11,808 bases of DNA from positions 1 to 11,808 of the forward strand of contig DAOVBJ010000014.1 of the NCBI GenBank assembly GCA_030670615.1, in the 5' to 3' direction. Position 1 is the first letter of the stretch; the number at the start of each line of letters is the position of its first letter. The position numbers and the translations under genes are program-made. This DNA is from Candidatus Bathyarchaeota archaeon (lineage in GTDB: Archaea; Thermoproteota; Bathyarchaeia; RBG-16-48-13; GCA-020355125). Below, piece by piece: positions 6,966 to 11,808 of the stretch. The notes beneath the pieces are model-generated. The model saw only the letters and a list, made by a program, of their open reading frames with translations. It made no database searches and was not told the DNA's origin.

Positions 6966-6978
6966 TTTTAAATATATA
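6966..6978 (+). promoter_or_regulatory. TATA box of dhaK (leaderless transcript expected)
   Basis: TTTTAAATATATA is a strong match to the archaeal TATA element. Its centre is about 26 bases before the ATG at 6998, so transcription should begin at or next to the start codon. The absence of an SD before this ATG agrees with a leaderless mRNA. Confidence 0.6.
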
Positions 6979-6997
6979 GGGCCTACACAGAGATATC

Positions 6998-8071
6998 ATG
7001 AAAAAGCTGCTTAACAAACCGGAAGATTTTGTAAGGGAAAGCCTGGAAGGCGTAGCATTAGCTCACTCCGATACTGTTAAGGCGCATTTTGAACCGAACT
7101 TCCTATACCGGGCCGATGCCCCCGTGTCCAGCAAGGTAGCCATTATCTCTGGAGGGGGTAGTGGACACGAACCGATGCATATCGGTTTCGTTGGGAAAGG
7201 AATGCTAGATGCCGCCTGCCCCGGCGAGGTTTTTACTTCACCGACTCCCGACCAGATACTGGAGGCAGCTAAATTAGTTCACCGCGGTAAAGGCGTTCTT
7301 AGTATTGTCAAGAACTATAGCGGTGATGTTATGAACTTTCAAATGGCTGGCGAACTTTTGTCTTCTGAAGAATTTCGTTTTATCAATGTTTTAATCGATG
7401 ACGACGTTGGTGTCAAGGGAGGTCTTTCTACTCAGGGTAGACGTGGAGTCGGCACTACCGTATTTGCCGAGAAAATCTGTGGCGCAGCTGCCGAGGACGG
7501 ATACAGTCTAGATGACCTGGTGACGCTATGTCGTAGGGTCAACCTTAGCGGACGGAGTATGGGTGTAGCCCTCTCCTCCTGTACAGTTCCGGCAAGTGGC
7601 GTCCCTACCTTTGAACTGGGCGATAGTGAAATGGAGGTCGGGATAGGTATTCACGGTGAGCAGGGGCGTGAACGCATGCCAATGATGAACGCGGACTCTA
7701 TTACCGAACTTCTTTCCCTATCCATAACAGAGGATCCAGCTTATAAGCGCTCTCTGCCCGAATGGGATGAGGGAACCTGCACCTGGATAGACAGGAAGGT
7801 TACGAGTCAACCCTTTAAGCCGGGTGATCGGGTTCTTGCCTTTGTGAATGGTATGGGAGGTACCCCACTTGCCGAGTTGTATGTTGTCTATCGTAAGCTA
7901 TTTGAAATCTGTCGGGAGAAAGGGCTTGAAATAGTTCGGAGCCTCGTCGGTAATTATATAACATCACTGGAGATGCAAGGGTGTTTCATTACATTACTCA
8001 AGACGGATGATGAATTAACACGGCTCTGGGATTTGCCAGTAAAGACACCGAGCCTTCGCTGGGGTATATGA
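6998..8071 (+). CDS. dhaK: Dihydroxyacetone kinase subunit DhaK
   Basis: The 357-residue protein is close to the length of E. coli DhaK and carries its landmarks. H219 in GIGIHGEQG is the histidine that binds dihydroxyacetone covalently as a hemiaminal. SGGGSGHEP (51-59) with H57, and D110 in KNYSGD, form the substrate pocket, and GVKGGLSTQGRRGVGTT lies between them. The C-terminal lobe has VNGMGGTPLAELY. DhaK binds dihydroxyacetone while DhaL-bound nucleotide phosphorylates it to dihydroxyacetone phosphate in the cytoplasm. It is preceded by a TATA box at leaderless distance, and dhaL begins one base after its stop, so the two form an operon. Subunit DhaM, which re-phosphorylates DhaL-ADP in PTS-type systems, is not in the window. 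Confidence 0.96.
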   Translation: MKKLLNKPEDFVRESLEGVALAHSDTVKAHFEPNFLYRADAPVSSKVAIISGGGSGHEPMHIGFVGKGMLDAACPGEVFTSPTPDQILEAAKLVHRGKGVLSIVKNYSGDVMNFQMAGELLSSEEFRFINVLIDDDVGVKGGLSTQGRRGVGTTVFAEKICGAAAEDGYSLDDLVTLCRRVNLSGRSMGVALSSCTVPASGVPTFELGDSEMEVGIGIHGEQGRERMPMMNADSITELLSLSITEDPAYKRSLPEWDEGTCTWIDRKVTSQPFKPGDRVLAFVNGMGGTPLAELYVVYRKLFEICREKGLEIVRSLVGNYITSLEMQGCFITLLKTDDELTRLWDLPVKTPSLRWGI

Positions 8072-8072
8072 T

Positions 8073-8696
8073 GTGGTAACTAAGGAGCAGATAATTAAAT
8101 GGTTGAAACTCGCTGCAAATGTGATGCAAGAGAATAAGGAATGGCTGACACAGCTTGATGCCGCAGTTGGTGACGGTGAGCATGGTATTAATATGGCTCG
8201 CGGTTTTCAGAAAGTCTCCAGCCATTTACCATCGGTGGCTGATGAGGATATCGGTAGTATTTTGAAGAGCACCGGGGCGATACTTTTGTCTGCCATTGGC
8301 GGCGCCGGTGGCGTAATATTTGGTACCTTCTTTATAGAAGCCGGCAAAGTGACCTCGGGTAGGCAGGAGTTGGGCTCGGTGGATATCGCTGCTTTTCTCA
8401 AGGCGGGGCTATCTGGAGTCATTAAGCGTGGTGGAGCGCAGGTAGGTGATAAGACTATGGTGGATGCTCTAGCACCGGCGGTGACCGCCTTCGATCGCTC
8501 CTTAGAAGATGGGGCAGACACTACTGAAGCTCTTGGGCAAGCGGTAGCTGCCGCCCAGGTTGGAATGACAGAGACGACTCACCTAGTAGCTAAAAAAGGC
8601 CGGGCCAGCTACCTTGGAGAACGGAGTATTGGCCACCAAGACCCAGGAGCCACCTCATTATATCTCATTCTCAAGGCATTATACGATGCAGTCTAG
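8073..8696 (+). CDS. dhaL: Dihydroxyacetone kinase subunit DhaL
   Basis: The 207-residue protein is the all-helical nucleotide-binding DhaL subunit. Conserved elements are LDAAVGDGEHGINMARGF (28-45), GGAGGVIFGTFF (76-87), GDKTMVDALAPA (125-136) and the C-terminal GRASYLGERSIGHQDPGA. The Mg-nucleotide site usually has three aspartates in the first motif; here they are D29, D34 and E36, so the third is a conservative Asp-to-Glu change. DhaL supplies the phosphate to dihydroxyacetone bound on DhaK. The GTG start is one base after the dhaK stop, with a weak GGGG (8061-8064) as SD. The TAG stop lies inside TAGCTAGC (8694-8701), and the next gene converges only 11 bases away. Confidence 0.95.
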   Translation: MVTKEQIIKWLKLAANVMQENKEWLTQLDAAVGDGEHGINMARGFQKVSSHLPSVADEDIGSILKSTGAILLSAIGGAGGVIFGTFFIEAGKVTSGRQELGSVDIAAFLKAGLSGVIKRGGAQVGDKTMVDALAPAVTAFDRSLEDGADTTEALGQAVAAAQVGMTETTHLVAKKGRASYLGERSIGHQDPGATSLYLILKALYDAV

Positions 8697-8707
8697 CTAG
8701 CTTATGG

Positions 8708-9232
8708 TTATTTGACTAGTATTAGTCCAAATAAGTTTGCCTGTTCGTCTCGACTCTTGACTACGTTGAGGTTGAATCCCGCGCGTCGAACGGTGGTGTA
8801 TACGTCGATGCCACATGCTTCCATGGATGGCCTGGCGAGTTTAGGATGTACACAGTCCTCTAAGGTACATTCGTTGCAATAATGACATGTACTATAACCA
8901 AGTCCAAAAGCCGAGTGGTATCCCATGAGAAATGCTTCTCTTTCTAATTTTGAAGCCACGTCGGTTGGAGCCTTGAAGTCATCTCGTGTGTGGGGTTCAA
9001 ACCGTAAGAGTATCGCCAAGCTGTAACCGTCAAGAACTTTTCTGAATTCATCAGGGGTTGGGGTGTATGGTGGACACGTTAACTTTTTTCCGTAACGCGC
9101 GCATCCGTATTGGCACTTCATCCTAACCCAGTTACCAACCGCGACCTCGTCAACATCAATTACCTGTGCGTCTCTAGCACCGAGTTTTATGGCTAGTTGA
9201 CAAAGATGCGTTAAATCTTTGGTTTGTTTCAT
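8708..9232 (-). CDS. DUF2284 predicted metal-binding (probable Fe-S) protein
   Basis: The 174-residue protein has the hallmarks of DUF2284: an N-terminal motif C40-x3-C44-x8-C53 in CQYGCARYGKKLTCPPYTPT, followed by DEFRKVLDGY, and a C-terminal ferredoxin-like C116-x2-C119-x2-C122-x4-C127 in CHYCNECTLEDCVHP. C140 (MEACGIDV) is a further possible ligand. The family has no established biochemical function; the cysteine pattern implies a [4Fe-4S] cluster and perhaps a second metal site. An SD (GAAAGGT, 9246-9240) lies seven bases before the ATG. It is downstream of a flavodoxin-fold gene on the same strand with a 77-base gap, so the pair may be co-transcribed and exchange electrons. No signal peptide or membrane segment is visible. 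Confidence 0.87.
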   Translation of the reverse strand: MKQTKDLTHLCQLAIKLGARDAQVIDVDEVAVGNWVRMKCQYGCARYGKKLTCPPYTPTPDEFRKVLDGYSLAILLRFEPHTRDDFKAPTDVASKLEREAFLMGYHSAFGLGYSTCHYCNECTLEDCVHPKLARPSMEACGIDVYTTVRRAGFNLNVVKSRDEQANLFGLILVK

Positions 9233-9239
9233 AACGTCT

Positions 9240-9275
9240 ACCTTTCATATTTGGTGGATTAGTTAAAGATATATG
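9240..9275 (-). promoter_or_regulatory. SD and possible TATA element of the DUF2284 gene
   Basis: GAAAGGT (9246-9240) is a good SD seven bases before the ATG. Further upstream on the minus strand is the AT-rich stretch ATCATATATC, which could be a TATA box, so this gene may have its own promoter besides readthrough from the flavoprotein gene. Confidence 0.4.
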
Positions 9276-9309
9276 ATTTATTGCTGAGGATCATAATGCT
9301 AACTAATAG

Positions 9310-9861
9310 TTAGCTAGCCACTAGCCTTTGGCCTGCGACTCGTAGCATATCTAGCTTATGTATTTTCGATTTCTGGGTTACGGGTGTCAAGTCGAATATC
9401 GTGAACTTGAGACGTCTCAGGTATATCTCGAGATTGTGTAAGGCGTTGACTGCTCCTCCGCCAGAACCTCCTGCAGTCGCTATGCCGATGACGGGTTTAC
9501 CAATCAATGGTGAGTCTGGATTGCTGCGTTCACATCTGCGCCACCTGTCAAGGAATCTCTTGGATGACTCGCTTATGTCCCCGAAGTAAACTGGTGTACT
9601 GAAGACTAGTGCGTCTGCCTCGTTGATCATGCTCCTCAGCTTCTGAAAATCATCCTTTATCATGCAGATCCTTTTTGTCCGACAGGTTCCCCAACCTCGA
9701 CCGTTCAGATTGTGAGCCTCGCATGATCTAATGTTTAATTGGTTCAAGTGAACCAGCGTCGTTTCCGCGCCTTTGCCTTCAGCCCCATCTAAGACCGCCG
9801 TCGCTAACAAGCTTGTCAGTCCGTCAGTGTTAGGACTGGATTGAATCCCTATGACCTTCAT
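9310..9861 (-). CDS. Flavodoxin-fold NAD(P)H-dependent (iron-sulfur flavoprotein-like) oxidoreductase
   Basis: The 183-residue protein has the FMN-reductase/flavodoxin-like fold: an FMN phosphate loop after strand 1 (KVIGIQSSPNTDGLTSLL, 2-19), the segment ADALVFSTPVYFGDISESSKRFLDR (82-106) that contacts the flavin ring, and a glycine-rich ATAGGSGGGAVNAL loop (128-141). Between strands 2 and 3 it has C47, C60 and C66 (CEAHNLNGRGWGTC...C..KDDF). This is the place of the cluster insert in iron-sulfur flavoproteins, but there are fewer cysteines than the compact Isf motif, so a cluster is uncertain. A strong SD, GGAGGAG (9874-9868), precedes the ATG by six bases. It lies upstream of the DUF2284 gene on the same strand. 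The stop codon lies in TAGCTAA within the TAGCTAGC element at 9311-9318. The electron acceptor is unknown. Confidence 0.87.
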   Translation of the reverse strand: MKVIGIQSSPNTDGLTSLLATAVLDGAEGKGAETTLVHLNQLNIRSCEAHNLNGRGWGTCRTKRICMIKDDFQKLRSMINEADALVFSTPVYFGDISESSKRFLDRWRRCERSNPDSPLIGKPVIGIATAGGSGGGAVNALHNLEIYLRRLKFTIFDLTPVTQKSKIHKLDMLRVAGQRLVAS

Positions 9862-9867
9862 TCATTT

Positions 9868-9874
9868 CTCCTCC
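9868..9874 (-). promoter_or_regulatory. Shine-Dalgarno of the flavoprotein gene
   Basis: GGAGGAG on the minus strand is six bases before the ATG ending at 9861. It is the strongest SD in the window and supports this start. Confidence 0.7.
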
Positions 9875-9893
9875 TAAGGAAAGGATAATCAAC

Positions 9894-9977
9894 CTAGGAA
9901 ATAAAGGACTTTCCATTCAGAAATTCATCAAGCCTATCCAACGACCACCCCTATGTAACCATTGGCTTGAGGTCCAT
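9894..9977 (-). pseudogene. Possible remnant of a zinc-dependent alcohol dehydrogenase C-terminus
   Basis: On the minus strand, ATG 9977 reads MDLKPMVT, a TAG stop, then GWSLDRLDEFLNGKSFIS and a second stop. The pattern L-x-P-M-V-T-x-x-W-x-L-D-x-L-x-E resembles the C-terminal end of medium-chain zinc dehydrogenases (PLITHRFPLDEINEA), with the stop in place of the usual His. The segment is only 28 codons long and no other part of such a gene is present, so chance resemblance is quite possible. Confidence 0.22.
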
Positions 9978-9979
9978 CC

Positions 9980-10034
9980 CTAGCTAGCTAGAAAAGCGCG
10001 CGCGCGACGTATAATACGTCAATTGCTGACGTAT
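9980..10034. repeat. Composite palindromic block: CTAGCTAGCTAG, (GC)n and three GACGTAT units
   Basis: Within 55 bases lie the palindrome CTAGCTAGCTAG (9980-9991), an 11-base alternating run GCGCGCGCGCG (9996-10006), and the heptamer GACGTAT at 10006-10012, inverted at 10014-10020 (ATACGTC, one-base centre) and direct again at 10028-10034. The remainder of the 252-base gap (9862-10113) has no gene I can support. The block lies past the 3' end of the M81 gene and upstream of the flavoprotein gene, and may be an operator or a convergent terminator. Confidence 0.5.
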
Positions 10035-10113
10035 CGAAAATAAAGATGAATCTGATTGATTTAAGGGCCTTTTTCAATAGTAAATCGAACAGTTATAACA
10101 TCTAGCTTGCTGG

Positions 10114-11595
10114 TTACACCTTGAACGTAACATTCGCATCAAGAGGAAAGATCGGTCGTGGCGCATATTTGTACTGAAATGATTCCAGGTGTGACGAGGC
10201 TGCTCCTGGTCCATCAACGATGATAATCCTTTGGGCAAAGGACTCATATGCTGCGCGAAATCCGAATGGTGATTTGACGACTACGATCTTGGCATCCCGA
10301 GGCTCTAATCCCACGCTTCGATATAATGATGGGTCATGACCTGGTCCACCGATTTCGCTGATAATGATGGATATGTTGCCGACTTCGATGACGGCGGTTC
10401 GACCCATATTCGCGTTGACACCCTGACTCATTGGTCCAGTGATCGTAAATTTACCGTCGGTAATTCGTTTCACGCGTCCATGGACTGTGACTGGTGGGTT
10501 ATTGCGTGTGAAGAGTTTTCCCCCGACAGCGAGTTGAATTTCAGCATTAACTCCAACCTTGATTGCGGCGGCGACTGCTTCGGGATCGACGATCGTTAAT
10601 AACGCGGTTCCTTGAAATTGTGTCGTGAGTAGGGCTTGTAGAATAGCAGTACTATCGCCACGCGCACCTGAATTCGTGGCATCCGCGCGGTCAGCCAAGA
10701 TAATTGGGCCACCATCGATCGCTAACGCCATCTCGACCGCCTCACGAGGCGATGCTTGTCGTTTTGGCAGGAACTCGAGTCGTTTTTCCCAGATACCACG
10801 AGCCAAGTCATCAGCTAAACCCTGGGCTAATGATGGGTCGTTATCGGTTACGACAACTGTATCCCACCCCAATTCGGGGGTATCGACTAATGCGACAGGA
10901 AAGACACAGGCTGAGAGTACAGTATCTGTCTGTTCAAGGACGGCTATCCGATCAAAAAAAGGGGCTAATGGGTGTCCTGGAGTCGTGCAGAGGTCGCCCT
11001 GCGGGATCATGGGCAGTTTTCGCCTACCCATGGTCGGGGTTATTGTGCCTCGAACGGTTTTAAAGAGTATTTTTGCAGCTTGATATCCCGTTTCAAGCAT
11101 ATCGATATGAGGCTCGGTATGATAACCCACTAGCGCCGTGACCGATGTCATGATTCGTTGGGTAATGTTTGCATGATGATCTAAACTGATGACGAGTGGT
11201 ATTGTTTTGCCCCATTCGTCTCGAATTGCGGTCAGTAAGTCGCCTTCAACATCATATTCATCGGTTGCAGACATGGCGCCATGAAGCGACAAAAGAATGC
11301 CATCGAGAGATCCCGTGTTCCGCAGTTCTTGTAACAATCGTTGCTTCAGAAACTGGTGGGTTTCCCGATCACATATTCCACTAGGCCACGCATCGGCTCT
11401 TATGGTCGGTAATAACTCTACATCTGGCTCTTCTTGTGCAGCGTGGATGAAGCCGCCGAGTTCTCCGACGTTTTCACATTGTGTTATGATCTCATTACCA
11501 TAGAGTATGTCCATGGCTTTAAAATTTCTTAACGTCGTTGGGATGGGGTTAAATGCGTCGGTCTCCTGCCATAATCTACCAATCGCTATTCTCAC
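10114..11595 (-). CDS. M81 family (MlrC-like) metallohydrolase
   Basis: The 493-residue protein matches the M81/MlrC family, an N-terminal DUF1485-type catalytic domain followed by the MlrC C-terminal domain. It starts RIAIGRLWQETDAFNP, with E11 in the conserved HExN/QET-type position. Likely zinc ligands are D139 and H141 in SLDHHANIT and a histidine in GYHTEPHID (H163, possibly H159). LLSLHGAM (102-109) and the C-terminal GGPGHDPSLYRSVGLEP and KSPFGFRAAYE are family features. The founding member hydrolyses linearised microcystin peptides, and most relatives have unknown amide substrates, so a role against microcystin is not implied. The start is GTG 11595, the first start after an in-frame TGA nine bases upstream, with no SD. 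There is no signal peptide. It is transcribed alone. Confidence 0.92.
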   Translation of the reverse strand: MRIAIGRLWQETDAFNPIPTTLRNFKAMDILYGNEIITQCENVGELGGFIHAAQEEPDVELLPTIRADAWPSGICDRETHQFLKQRLLQELRNTGSLDGILLSLHGAMSATDEYDVEGDLLTAIRDEWGKTIPLVISLDHHANITQRIMTSVTALVGYHTEPHIDMLETGYQAAKILFKTVRGTITPTMGRRKLPMIPQGDLCTTPGHPLAPFFDRIAVLEQTDTVLSACVFPVALVDTPELGWDTVVVTDNDPSLAQGLADDLARGIWEKRLEFLPKRQASPREAVEMALAIDGGPIILADRADATNSGARGDSTAILQALLTTQFQGTALLTIVDPEAVAAAIKVGVNAEIQLAVGGKLFTRNNPPVTVHGRVKRITDGKFTITGPMSQGVNANMGRTAVIEVGNISIIISEIGGPGHDPSLYRSVGLEPRDAKIVVVKSPFGFRAAYESFAQRIIIVDGPGAASSHLESFQYKYAPRPIFPLDANVTFKV

Positions 11596-11642
11596 AGGAT
11601 CACATCAAAACGGGTGTATGTGAGCGTAGTATTATTACTTAT

Positions 11643-11656
11643 CTAGCGCGCGCTAG
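11643..11656. repeat. 14-base perfect palindrome CTAGCGCGCGCTAG
   Basis: This perfect palindrome sits 48 bases upstream of the M81 start codon and joins the two recurring intergenic motifs, CTAG ends and a GCGCGCGC core. Its position upstream of a minus-strand gene fits an operator, but similar elements elsewhere lie past gene ends. Confidence 0.55.
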
Positions 11657-11705
11657 GGGACACCCTTCACATGTGTTTTCGGATTAGCATCATGTCGTTG
11701 TAGGT

Positions 11706-11789
11706 ATAGGCCTATTCGAAGACCGATTCTACCAACTGTCTAGTTAGTTAATTTTTAGAAGGCTTACAGAAATAATTGTATGCCTTCTA
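11706..11789. repeat. Palindrome and 13-base-arm inverted repeat at the window's right end
   Basis: ATAGGCCTAT (11706-11715) is a perfect 10-base palindrome. TAGAAGGC-T-TACA (11756-11768) and TGTA-T-GCCTTCTA (11777-11789) form a stem of 8 plus 4 pairs with one T-T mismatch and an eight-base loop. The 213 bases after the M81 start hold no convincing gene on either strand, and this hairpin is the most structured element there. It may terminate or regulate a gene beyond the window. Confidence 0.5.
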
Positions 11790-11808
11790 TCTCAATACGT
11801 TAACGAGG

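Noticed and set aside
10625..11083. A 152-codon plus-strand open frame opposite the M81 gene
   Set aside because: It is an antisense shadow of the M81 coding sequence; its Arg/Ser-rich composition matches no family, and the M81 motifs fix the other strand.
10114..11595. Microcystin degradation function for the M81 gene
   Set aside because: The M81 family is broad, and no mlrA, mlrB or mlrD partner genes are present.
11657..11746. Minus-strand open stretch reading VGRIGLRIGLYLQRH...
   Set aside because: About 28 codons with no start or SD and no family I recognise; possibly a fossil but unsupported.

Overview
The window most likely comes from an uncultivated anaerobic archaeon. The main evidence is a tungstopterin aldehyde:ferredoxin oxidoreductase (AOR) operon dense in iron-sulfur proteins. 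AT-rich boxes that look archaeal (TTTAAATATATA) sit about one TATA-to-start distance upstream of genes, and dhaK looks leaderless while operon-internal genes carry Shine-Dalgarno (SD) sequences. I cannot fix the phylum from sequence alone; an Asgard or Bathyarchaeia-like peptide fermenter would fit. All calls rest on motif recognition without database searches.

Layout. Bases 1-3664 hold a tightly overlapping plus-strand operon: the C-terminal end of a succinate dehydrogenase/fumarate reductase-type flavoprotein (cut by the window edge), a stand-alone [2Fe-2S] protein resembling only the N-terminal half of SdhB/FrdB, a MoaD/ThiS-like sulfur carrier, the AOR catalytic subunit, and a protein with four [4Fe-4S] motifs. 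Every junction overlaps by 1-8 bases, so these genes are probably translated together and may form one redox complex. An M24 (Xaa-Pro peptidase/creatinase-fold) gene follows at 3742-4884. The 4885-5370 gap contains an 86-codon secreted-protein reading frame on the minus strand that has lost its start through an apparent one-base frameshift.

From 5371 onward the genes change direction often: a minus-strand M20-type hydrolase with altered metal-ligand positions, the plus-strand pair dhaK-dhaL (dihydroxyacetone kinase subunits), a minus-strand DUF2284 Fe-S protein preceded by a flavodoxin-fold oxidoreductase, and a minus-strand M81/MlrC-like hydrolase. The last 213 bases hold no convincing gene.

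Together the genes suggest peptide and amide hydrolysis (M24, M20, M81), disposal of aldehydes through AOR with electrons passed along Fe-S centres to a flavin subunit, and entry of dihydroxyacetone into central metabolism. This joint role is inference. The intergenic DNA is itself unusual: GCTAGC occurs seven times, always in a gap or at a stop codon, and long alternating GCGCGCGC palindromes are also concentrated there.
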